DNA of 19,854 nt. Source: JANRJY01 sp033763735 (GTDB lineage: Bacteria; Bacteroidota; Bacteroidia; Cytophagales; UBA9547). The stretch lies in the NCBI GenBank assembly GCA_033763735.1, contig JANRJY010000037.1, forward strand, positions 1-19,854, in the 5' to 3' direction. The notes under the pieces were generated by a model. It made no database searches, was not told where the DNA came from, and was given only the letters and a program-made list of their open reading frames with translations. Position 1 is the stretch's first letter. Every line of letters starts with the position of its first letter. The translations under genes and the position numbers were made by a program. Shown here piece after piece: positions 8,416-14,481 of the stretch.

Positions 8416-9302
8416 ATCGTGAGCCAACCCATTGGATATAAGCCGGTTGTGTCAGGAATTTCATTATTGTACCACACTGCCCCTTCTTTAAACCATTGTT
8501 TTGGCATGATTACCAATTTTTCAGTATTAGCATTAAGCCAAGCACCCCACCAACTGTATGTGCTATTGGCAATTATTTGATGATTACACATCGAAATTAA
8601 TTGCATATCAAAAGCAGCAGGCCAATTTGAGCATATAATAGATGTATTGGGCATTTCTCCAAACATTTGTTGGTTCCAAACTACATCTTCCCCAAAAACA
8701 AAAAAAGTGCAATTTTTTTGCAATTTCCGCTCTATTAATTGAATAGCCTCTTGATAGTAATCGATTGATAATGTGTAATTTAACGCTGATGAATGATAGT
8801 CCGTTCTGCGGGTATGAATAGCTACGCTACATTCACTTTTATTAATTTTTTCATAAATGGCCAAAAAATCATAGTTATAGCATTGCTTGAATTGAAAAAG
8901 CGATCGAATTTCATTACTTACAGATTCAAAATATTTGAAATGCTGCCAATGTCCATTCAGATAGGTGTTCTTTGATGCTTCTTCAATTCTTCCATCGTAT
9001 TTGAAAGAAGTTTCATTGAGTAAGGTTATTTTATCTTCCTTTTTAGAAATTCTTTGATTGAAAGCATGCAATTTTTGAAGTATAAAATTATTGGGTTGAT
9101 CTGTCATTTTTGCAATTTCATTCTCACTCGCTACTTCATCAACTATCTCGAAATAATGCAATTCAAATTCTCGAAAATCGTCTTCCTTGTACGATTGTAA
9201 ATCCAACTTAAGAGGAACATTCCATTTGATGGCCAATGATTTACCAGCTGCATATTGAAACATTTGATTACCCATTCCTGCAAACAGCTTAGTTATAATC
9301 AT
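8412..9302 (-). CDS. Alpha-1,2-fucosyltransferase, GT11 family
   Basis: Transfers fucose from GDP-fucose in alpha-1,2 linkage to a galactose-type acceptor on surface glycans. The 296 residues carry the GT11 signatures: the start MIITKLFAGMGNQMFQYAAG, the nucleotide-sugar motif HTRRTDY with His163-Asp168 (HxRRxD), FFVFGEDVVW (200-209), and the motif near 233-256 with DMQLISMCNHQIIANSTYSWWGAWL split over MQLISMCN and STYSWWGAWL. Length is normal. It starts 7 bases after the stop of an ABC ATPase gene on the same strand, so the two are probably co-transcribed. The 3' end overlaps the convergent sprE gene by 4 bases. No other glycan genes are near, so the acceptor (O-antigen, capsule or protein glycan) is unknown. 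Confidence 0.9.
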   Translation of the reverse strand: MIITKLFAGMGNQMFQYAAGKSLAIKWNVPLKLDLQSYKEDDFREFELHYFEIVDEVASENEIAKMTDQPNNFILQKLHAFNQRISKKEDKITLLNETSFKYDGRIEEASKNTYLNGHWQHFKYFESVSNEIRSLFQFKQCYNYDFLAIYEKINKSECSVAIHTRRTDYHSSALNYTLSIDYYQEAIQLIERKLQKNCTFFVFGEDVVWNQQMFGEMPNTSIICSNWPAAFDMQLISMCNHQIIANSTYSWWGAWLNANTEKLVIMPKQWFKEGAVWYNNEIPDTTGLYPMGWLTI

Positions 9303-9309
9303 TGTTCAA

Positions 9310-9927
9310 CTATTTGTAATCCAATATATTAAGCGTATTACTTGAGAAAAAATATTCTTTAGGATCGTTTGATGAAATTACAGTTATCTTATTTGGTATT
9401 AATTCCAAAATTTTACCTTCATACCATTTGATTCCTTCAAAGTCCAAATTAATGGTGGGTTCATCTAGGAGCAGAGTCGGTTTTAAAGTCAAAAAAGCCA
9501 AACCCAGCTTTACTCTTTGTTTCATACCGGACGAAAAATGTTTAATTGTCTTACTTTTGGATTTTGTAAGTTGCATATAATCAGCTACTTCTGATAGAGT
9601 AACGATAGGTGATAATGGTACAAATTTGAAATGAAACCTGATTAATTCATCCAAAGTCAACTCCTCTATTAATTCCAAATAAGGTGCCGCTATAGAACTG
9701 TATTCCTGAATTTGGGTTTGTTGGATATGTTTATTTTGAACATTCAAAATAATGTCGCCTTCAGAACTTGATAAATACCCAGAAAGCACATTCAAAAGTG
9801 TAGACTTACCTGACCCATTTGGACCGGTTATCACCAAAGAATTGGATTCTTGCAGTACAAAATCCAACTTTCGAAATATCCATTCGTTATTAAATCTTTT
9901 TCCTAACTGTGTTGCTTTCAGTTCCAT
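9310..9927 (-). CDS. ABC transporter ATP-binding protein (CcmA-like, stand-alone)
   Basis: A 205-residue ABC ATPase. Walker A is GPNGSGKST, the signature is HFSSGMKQRVKLGLAFL, Walker B is PTLLLDEPTINLD; a C-terminal ISSNDPKEY replaces the usual switch histidine region (TH/SH) with SN. I chose the ATG at 9927 (MELKATQLGKRF) because ABC domains begin there; an in-frame ATG at 9954 would add nine residues. The short length, lack of any extra domain and sequence style resemble CcmA-type heme-exporter ATPases, but no CcmB/C permease gene is adjacent. The only partner in the likely operon is the GT11 fucosyltransferase 7 bases downstream. The transported substrate is therefore unknown; polysaccharide export is possible from context only. 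Confidence 0.85.
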   Translation of the reverse strand: MELKATQLGKRFNNEWIFRKLDFVLQESNSLVITGPNGSGKSTLLNVLSGYLSSSEGDIILNVQNKHIQQTQIQEYSSIAAPYLELIEELTLDELIRFHFKFVPLSPIVTLSEVADYMQLTKSKSKTIKHFSSGMKQRVKLGLAFLTLKPTLLLDEPTINLDFEGIKWYEGKILELIPNKITVISSNDPKEYFFSSNTLNILDYK

Positions 9928-10020
9928 AAAATAATGTGTGGTAAAAGTAGCCACCTTTTATGGAATAAAAAATTGAAGCAGATAAGTTGGAAATTTTGTA
10001 ATTTATTTTTTACTTGTACC

Positions 10021-10737
10021 ATGACCAAGCTAAGCGTAAATATCAACAAAATAGCCACCTTACGCAATTCAAGAGGCGCCAACAATCCCAATGTGGTTCA
10101 AGTTGCCATCGATTGTCAAAAATTTGGCGCACAAGGCATTACCATCCATCCACGACCAGACGAAAGGCACATACGTACTTATGATGTGTACGCATTACAA
10201 CAAGTGATTACCACTGAATATAACATTGAAGGATACCCCGATAGAAGATATATTGATTTGATCAAAGATGTGAGACCTACACAAGCAACCCTTGTGCCCG
10301 ATCCACCATGGGCAATTACCTCCAATGCCGGTTGGGATACCAAGAACAATATGATATTTTTAAAAGAAATCATTTCAGAAATCAAATACTATGGTGCTCG
10401 TGTGTCGCTTTTTTTGTATCCGGATAGTGAAATGGTGCAATATGCAGCTTTGGCAGGTGCCGATAGAGTTGAATTATATACCGAACCTTATGCCACTGGA
10501 TATCAAATAGATAGAGAAATAGCCGTAACCCCATATATTAATGCAGCACTTACTGCAAAAGAACTAGGCATAGGCGTAAATGCCGGGCACGACTTGGACT
10601 TAAATAATCTCAACTATTTGGTAAAGAACATACCATTTATCGATGAAGTTTCCATAGGTCATGCTTTGATTTGCGATGCTTTATACTATGGTTTGGAAAA
10701 TACTATACAAATGTATTTAAGGAAATTGGAGAAATAA
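10021..10737 (+). CDS. pdxJ: Pyridoxine 5'-phosphate synthase
   Basis: Condenses 3-amino-2-oxopropyl phosphate with deoxyxylulose 5-phosphate to pyridoxine 5'-phosphate, the last step of the DXP-dependent vitamin B6 pathway. The 238-residue protein is a TIM barrel of normal family length. Visible motifs are VNINKIATLRNSRG (about 5-18), ITIHPRPDERHI with the active-site histidines, ATLVPDPPWAITSNAGWDT, GADRVELYTEPYA, GVNAGHDLDLNNL and the phosphate-binding EVSIGHALI near the end. The ATG at 10021 gives the standard start MTKLSVNINKIATLRN; the frame stays open upstream to 9934 but that part has no family likeness. It is divergent from the ABC ATPase gene. The AraC-type regulator follows after 23 bases and may be co-transcribed. 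Confidence 0.95.
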   Translation: MTKLSVNINKIATLRNSRGANNPNVVQVAIDCQKFGAQGITIHPRPDERHIRTYDVYALQQVITTEYNIEGYPDRRYIDLIKDVRPTQATLVPDPPWAITSNAGWDTKNNMIFLKEIISEIKYYGARVSLFLYPDSEMVQYAALAGADRVELYTEPYATGYQIDREIAVTPYINAALTAKELGIGVNAGHDLDLNNLNYLVKNIPFIDEVSIGHALICDALYYGLENTIQMYLRKLEK

Positions 10738-10760
10738 TTGACTTTTTTATAGCAATCAAC

Positions 10761-11609
10761 ATGCAAAAACTTACTTTTAAAAGAAATAAGTATGGTAAAG
10801 AAATACTTATAGATACTGCTCATACTTCGGTGTTTGCGGTGGATAGCATCAAAGTGCTGCCCGACTTCTATACCATAGCTTTTTTAAAAGAATCTGCCGG
10901 CTCTATCAAAATAAATAATCAAACAATCGTACTTAGAGAGAATATCGTACTTTTTGTTCCTGTTTCTCAAATGGTAGATATTAGCAAAAGTGTTTTCAAA
11001 GAAGGTTATTTTATTTTTTTTGAAGGTGAATTTTTAGATAAATTTTTCAATGAACAGAATTATATTTTCAAATTCTCATATTTTCACAATACTGATAATC
11101 CTCACTATTTGCAAATAGACAATGATCAACAAAAAAACATTTATCTTTTATTTGAAGAAACACATAAAGAAATAAGAAATTTTGAACAAGATAGCGAACA
11201 TCTTATTCGTGCCTATTTGTATCAGTTATTGATAAAACTAAATCGTCTCTATACCAAATTGCATTTAAAACTTAATTCCAAATTGCTTACCAATGATTAT
11301 CTATTAAAATTCCGGTACGTCTTAGAAAAAGATATAAAAAAGCATAATGATGTTCAATATTATTCAGATTTATTAGGAATTAGTCGCACTTATCTAAACA
11401 AACTATGTTTAGATTTTTATGCCAAAACGAGTTTGCAAATCATCAAAGAACGACTGGCTTTGGAAATTAAAAAAGAGCTTTTATATACAACCAAAACCAA
11501 TGCCGAAATTGCTTATGAGTATCATTTCTCTGACCCTCCTAATTTCTTAAGATTTTTTAAACAAATGACGGAGCAAACGCCACAAAAATTCAGAGAGTTG
11601 TCAAAATGA
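10761..11609 (+). CDS. AraC-family transcriptional regulator
   Basis: A 282-residue DNA-binding regulator. Residues 1-160 form a cupin-like sensor domain (PDFYTIAFLKESAGSIKINNQ, VLRENIVLFVP). Residues about 185-282 are the AraC double helix-turn-helix: LGISRTYLNKLCLDFYAKT for the first recognition helix and NAEIAYEYHFSDPPNFLRFFKQMTEQTPQKFR for the second, the latter being the classic AraC signature. The start MQKLTFKRNKYG at 10761 is the common N-terminus in this group; the longer open frame upstream overlaps pdxJ and is not needed. It precedes, on the same strand, a two-ABM-domain exported protein and a small membrane protein, which are the likely targets. A ligand cannot be inferred. Confidence 0.88.
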   Translation: MQKLTFKRNKYGKEILIDTAHTSVFAVDSIKVLPDFYTIAFLKESAGSIKINNQTIVLRENIVLFVPVSQMVDISKSVFKEGYFIFFEGEFLDKFFNEQNYIFKFSYFHNTDNPHYLQIDNDQQKNIYLLFEETHKEIRNFEQDSEHLIRAYLYQLLIKLNRLYTKLHLKLNSKLLTNDYLLKFRYVLEKDIKKHNDVQYYSDLLGISRTYLNKLCLDFYAKTSLQIIKERLALEIKKELLYTTKTNAEIAYEYHFSDPPNFLRFFKQMTEQTPQKFRELSK

Positions 11610-11653
11610 CAATACTGTTTTTGAATTGATAATTCCCTCCGTATTTCCGTTTA

Positions 11654-11661
11654 TACCTTTG
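11654..11661 (+). promoter_or_regulatory. Possible -7 element for the ABM-repeat gene
   Basis: TACCTTTG matches TAnnTTTG and ends 24 bases before the ATG at 11686. The -33 element is not at the ideal distance, as would be acceptable for a promoter needing the adjacent AraC-type activator. Confidence 0.45.
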
Positions 11662-11685
11662 ATGTACATTTAAAATCAAAGGAAA

Positions 11686-12399
11686 ATGAAAAAAACAATT
11701 ATTACAATCAGCATCTTGTTGTCAGGCATATTGTCATTTGCACAATCATCAAAATCTAACACCAGTCCTATTTTTGAAATAGCAGTACGCTCAGTGAAGG
11801 AGGGTAAAAATGAAGATTTCGAGAAAGCTAGAAAAGCATTTATCGAAAAGCTTACAAAAATAAAAGGCGTATCAAACGACCGTGAGTTTCAATCGTTTTA
11901 CGCCCTGCCAACACCTGACAAAACACCTGTATTCATTGGTATGACACAATACGAATCGAACGCTACGTTGGGATCAGTACAATCAAACAAAGACCTCATG
12001 AACAGCTTTATGAACTTTGCCCAAACGATGGATTTGAAAGCTTACGTGTTTATTCAACCAACTGAAGGAGGTGATTTTAACCTATCTACACTTGCCAAAA
12101 AACAAGGTCAAATATTAGAAATAGCTGTACGCAGAGTTAAATCAGGTCAAGAAGCTGATTTTGACAAAATGAGGAAAGCTTTTGTAGCCAAATTGGGAAA
12201 AGAAGATGGCGTAATTCAAAGTTGGGAATTCAAAGTGGTCGGTGGAAATGCTACCGAAAGACTTACTGTAGGCATGACAGTATATGAAAATCAAGAGAAA
12301 TTTCAGAAAATAGGTCAAGCCACACAAACTTGGGCAGAGAGTGCCTTCTTTGGCACATTTGAGCCTGTGGCTTTGCAATACGCTTTTTCTGTTAAATAA
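11686..12399 (+). CDS. Exported protein of two tandem ABM-like (dimeric alpha/beta barrel) domains
   Basis: A 237-residue protein with a signal peptide (MKKTIITISILLSGILSFA, cleaved near residue 19-20). The mature part is an internal duplication: residues about 29-126 and 142-236 both read EIAVR.VK.G...DF.K.RKAF..KL followed by a strand region with IGMTQYE / VGMTVYEN and an alpha helix. This is the pattern of antibiotic-biosynthesis-monooxygenase-like ferredoxin folds, which form dimeric barrels; here the two halves may make a barrel within one chain. Small monooxygenases and heme-binding or quinone-handling proteins use this fold, but no catalytic residues can be assigned, and export to the periplasm is unusual for the group. 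It lies 76 bases after an AraC-type regulator gene and 38 bases before a membrane protein gene, suggesting a small regulated unit. Confidence 0.65.
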   Translation: MKKTIITISILLSGILSFAQSSKSNTSPIFEIAVRSVKEGKNEDFEKARKAFIEKLTKIKGVSNDREFQSFYALPTPDKTPVFIGMTQYESNATLGSVQSNKDLMNSFMNFAQTMDLKAYVFIQPTEGGDFNLSTLAKKQGQILEIAVRRVKSGQEADFDKMRKAFVAKLGKEDGVIQSWEFKVVGGNATERLTVGMTVYENQEKFQKIGQATQTWAESAFFGTFEPVALQYAFSVK

Positions 12400-12437
12400 T
12401 GAATCGAAATAATCTTTAATTCTCGAAAAAAATAGAA

Positions 12438-12866
12438 ATGGAAAATTCAAATCAAATACCCAAATGGATTAAATACTACACCATATTCTTTGTAGTACTC
12501 GGATTTAATGCAGCGGCCATAGGCTACTTTATGCCCGGCATGATGTTTATGAATGTGAAAGTTGATTTTGCTGAAATCACCACCATCACCGGTATGTTTG
12601 GTGCACGCAATCTTACATTTGGTGTAATGGCAATAATGGCCCTTTATTTCAAAGATCCTAAATATTATTTCGTGCTGTTTGTAGCTCGCTTCGTAACAGA
12701 GTTGCAAGACATGGTTGTTTTAACTACTACAAATGCCATGCCTGTGCCAGCAATTTTAGTGGTGGTGAGTTGGTTATTATTCTTCTTGGCTCCGGAATAT
12801 TTAGCAATAAAATGGCTTTGGAATCAAATAAACTTGACTTCTGCTAAAGATAGTTCCAAATTATAA
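12438..12866 (+). CDS. Small integral membrane protein, about four transmembrane helices
   Basis: A 142-residue hydrophobic protein that I do not recognise with certainty. Hydrophobic segments fall at about residues 14-34 (YTIFFVVLGFNAAAIGYF), 52-68 (FGARNLTFGVMAIMALY), 75-96 and 102-121 (VPAILVVVSWLLFFLAPEY). The GARNLTFGV segment and the overall four-helix layout recall DoxX-like or DUF4345-type inner-membrane proteins, but this is only likeness. It follows the ABM-repeat gene by 38 bases with no terminator between, so the two are probably one transcript under the AraC-type regulator upstream. A strong bidirectional hairpin follows. Membrane location is well supported; function is unknown. 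Confidence 0.6.
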   Translation: MENSNQIPKWIKYYTIFFVVLGFNAAAIGYFMPGMMFMNVKVDFAEITTITGMFGARNLTFGVMAIMALYFKDPKYYFVLFVARFVTELQDMVVLTTTNAMPVPAILVVVSWLLFFLAPEYLAIKWLWNQINLTSAKDSSKL

Positions 12867-12934
12867 AATACCATATATCATTTCTCAAAATGTCCATCGA
12901 TGAAATTATATACTTAAAATAGTGAGAAATTTGT

Positions 12935-12973
12935 AATTTTGAGCTTGTTAATATTGAACACAAGCTCAAAATT
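12935..12973. terminator. Bidirectional intrinsic terminator between membrane-protein gene and aat
   Basis: A perfect 14-bp stem, AATTTTGAGCTTGT (12935-12948) with ACAAGCTCAAAATT (12960-12973), and an 11-nt loop. It lies in the gap between two convergent genes and its A/T-rich stem base can serve as the U-tract in both directions. Confidence 0.8.
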
Positions 12974-13010
12974 GTTCTAATCTTCTAATTTTAGTTACAC
13001 AATTTAACTG

Positions 13011-13652
13011 TTATTTAATTGCATTAACAAAATTTAAAAAATCCACCCTATCAATAAATCGCGCACCTAAGCTTTCCAAATGCGCTGTATGCACTTGGCA
13101 ATCAATTATTTGTAAGTCTTTTTCCTTTTGAACAAAACTAATAAACGCTGCTTTCGATGCGTTGCTTGCATGGCTAAACATCGATTCACCGAAAAAAACA
13201 TTTCCCAATCTAACACCATACAATCCACCAACCAATATTTTATCCTTCCAAGCTTCCACCGAAATCGCATATCCAAGTCGATGTAATTCTATGTAAGCAT
13301 TTTTCATTTCATCCGTAATCCAGGTTCCATCTTGCCCTTTGCGAGCGGTAGCTCCACAATTACAGATTACCATCTCAAAAGCGGTGTTGTACCTGATTTC
13401 AAATATGTTTTTCTTAATTACCGATTTCATACTTTGGCTAATCTTTAGTTCATTAGGAAACAATACAAATCGAGGATCAGGGCTCCACCAAAGGATAGGA
13501 GAATCCTCATCGAACCAAGGAAAAATGCCTGATTTGTAGGCCAATAAAAGTCGGTCAACAGACAAATCACCGCCTACAGCCAAAAGTCCATCAGGTTCTG
13601 CTTCATCAGGATGCGGAAACCAAAGTTGAGGAGGAAGTTGATAAATGGGCAT
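13011..13652 (-). CDS. aat: Leucyl/phenylalanyl-tRNA--protein transferase
   Basis: Transfers Leu or Phe from aminoacyl-tRNA to the N-terminal Arg or Lys of proteins, marking them for ClpS/ClpAP degradation (N-degron pathway) in the cytoplasm. The 213 residues have the family's marks: FPHPDEAEPDGLLAVGGDL at the start, YKSGIFPWF and ILWWSPDPRFVL, GTWITDEM, the GNAT-like core AISVEAWKDKILVGGLYGV and VFFGESMFSHASNASKAA, and IIDCQVHTAHLESLGA. Length is slightly below E. coli Aat, normal for Bacteroidota. The ATG at 13652 lies only 19 bases after the base of an intrinsic terminator hairpin and 52 bases after a tRNA-like gene on the same strand. I find no promoter between, so transcription probably reads through from the tRNA-like gene. 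Confidence 0.95.
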   Translation of the reverse strand: MPIYQLPPQLWFPHPDEAEPDGLLAVGGDLSVDRLLLAYKSGIFPWFDEDSPILWWSPDPRFVLFPNELKISQSMKSVIKKNIFEIRYNTAFEMVICNCGATARKGQDGTWITDEMKNAYIELHRLGYAISVEAWKDKILVGGLYGVRLGNVFFGESMFSHASNASKAAFISFVQKEKDLQIIDCQVHTAHLESLGARFIDRVDFLNFVNAIK

Positions 13653-13671
13653 TTGAATTACTATAAAAAGA

Positions 13672-13699
13672 AAAAGAGCACTTATTATGGTGCTCTTTT
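13672..13699 (-). terminator. Intrinsic terminator/attenuator after the tRNA-like gene, in the aat leader
   Basis: A perfect 10-bp stem AAAAGAGCAC / GTGCTCTTTT with an 8-nt loop. On the minus strand it is followed by TTTTTCTTTTT-type sequence (T-tract reaching about 13662). It begins 5 bases after the tRNA-like 3' end and ends 19 bases before the aat start codon. Confidence 0.85.
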
Positions 13700-13704
13700 C
13701 ATTG

Positions 13705-13816
13705 CTGTAAGGAGGGGATTCGAACCACCTACGGAGAGGTTACACTCTTGCGAGCTTATCCCTGATTCTCCACCCTCGAGACCGGAGGGCATGTCTGCCA
13801 GTTTCAACACCTTACA
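13705..13816 (-). tRNA. Class II, Leu-type tRNA-like gene with aberrant anticodon loop
   Basis: A 112-nt cloverleaf read on the minus strand. The acceptor stem TGTAAGG (13816-13810) pairs perfectly with CCTTACA (13712-13706); position 73 is G (13705) and CCA is not encoded. The D-arm TTG-AAACTGGCAGA-CAT keeps the GG of the D-loop and closely resembles bacterial tRNA-Leu, but has one T-T mismatch at 10-25. The anticodon stem CCCTC/GAGGG is perfect, yet the 7-nt loop CGGTCTC has G at 33 and T at 37; the formal anticodon would be GTC (Asp), at odds with the Leu-type body. The variable region is 43 nt (13772-13730): stem GGAGA/TCTCC enclosing a second hairpin with a GCAA loop. The T-loop TTCGAAT is canonical; the T-stem GGTGG/CCCCT has one mismatch. 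It has a consensus promoter and a terminator. It may be a specialised non-decoding tRNA or, less likely, a decayed one; automatic callers may give Leu, Ser, Asp, undetermined or pseudo. Confidence 0.7.
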
Positions 13817-13840
13817 ATCTTAAGTATTTTGTAATTGATG

Positions 13841-13872
13841 CAAAATTAATAAACGGCATTATTTTTTGCAAA
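13841..13872 (-). promoter_or_regulatory. Bacteroidota-type promoter of the tRNA-like gene (and probably aat)
   Basis: On the minus strand TTTG (13872-13869) and TAATTTTG (13848-13841) are separated by 20 bases, a very good match to the consensus. Transcription would begin near 13835, about 19 nt before the tRNA-like 5' end. Confidence 0.72.
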
Positions 13873-13930
13873 TAATTTATATATTTACATAAATATTTGC
13901 AGATGTGATAATAAATTGCCAATTTTAATT

Positions 13931-13951
13931 AATAATTAATAATTAATAATT
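13931..13951 (+). repeat. Three tandem copies of AATAATT upstream of the Lrp-type gene
   Basis: AATAATT occurs three times head to tail, ending 9 bases before the GTG start at 13961. It lies in a 144-base AT-rich gap between the tRNA-like gene and the divergent Lrp-family gene. It could be a regulator-binding region or simple AT-rich slippage. Confidence 0.6.
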
Positions 13952-13960
13952 TAAAAAACG

Positions 13961-14422
13961 GTGTCTGATTATCAAATTGACAATGTAGATCTTAAAATTT
14001 TGTCACTTCTTATGGAAGATGCTACTATGCCATATACTGAAGTAGGTAACAAAGTGCACGTGTCGCCCGGAACTGTACATGTACGCATGAAAAAAATGCA
14101 TCAAATGGGCATAATAAAGCATTCACAACTAATAATTGACTATAGTAAAATTGGGTACGATATCACAGCATTTATTGGTATATATTTGAAAGAAAGCCTA
14201 TTGTATGAGCAAGTTGTGCAAGACTTAAAATTGATTCCTGAAATACTTTCAATGAACTATACCACAGGCAATTATAGTATTTTTGCAAAAATTATTTGTA
14301 AAGACACACAACACCTTATGTCCTTGCTCCACGACCGAATACAAAAAGTAAATGGTATTGAACGAACCGAAACATTTATATCGCTTCATGAAAGTGTGAA
14401 TAGACCGCTTCTGTTAAACTAA
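13961..14422 (+). CDS. Lrp/AsnC-family transcriptional regulator
   Basis: A 153-residue regulator of the leucine-responsive (feast/famine) family. Residues about 6-60 form the N-terminal helix-turn-helix (DNVDLKILSLLMEDATMPYTEV, then VSPGTVHVRMKKMHQMGIIKHSQ), and residues 65-150 form the alpha/beta effector domain (RAM), with DITAFIGIYL, ILSMNYTTGNYSIFAKIICKD and the closing VNGIERTETFISLHES. The start is GTG at 13961; there is no ATG before residue 17 and the HTH requires the N-terminus. It is divergent from the tRNA-like/aat unit and lies 59 bases before the permease-DtxR fusion gene. Members usually bind AT-rich DNA near their own gene and respond to an amino acid, here unknown. Confidence 0.9.
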   Translation: MSDYQIDNVDLKILSLLMEDATMPYTEVGNKVHVSPGTVHVRMKKMHQMGIIKHSQLIIDYSKIGYDITAFIGIYLKESLLYEQVVQDLKLIPEILSMNYTTGNYSIFAKIICKDTQHLMSLLHDRIQKVNGIERTETFISLHESVNRPLLLN

Positions 14423-14481
14423 GTCCCTCAAAATTTCGAAAATCAAAATATTTCAGTTAATTTAGGCGCGTCTAAAATATC

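Noticed and set aside
13764..13784. Alternative anticodon readings of the tRNA-like gene (CAG for Leu, GAG for Leu or CGA for Ser from nearby triplets).
   Set aside because: None of these triplets can be placed in a 7-nt loop closed by a 5-bp stem at the right distance from the D-arm; only CCCTC/GAGGG with the CGGTCTC loop fits.
13611..13823. A 70-codon plus-strand open frame across the aat start and the tRNA-like gene.
   Set aside because: Its translation (RGFEPPTERLHSCELIP) is the familiar false peptide produced by reading antisense through a tRNA gene.
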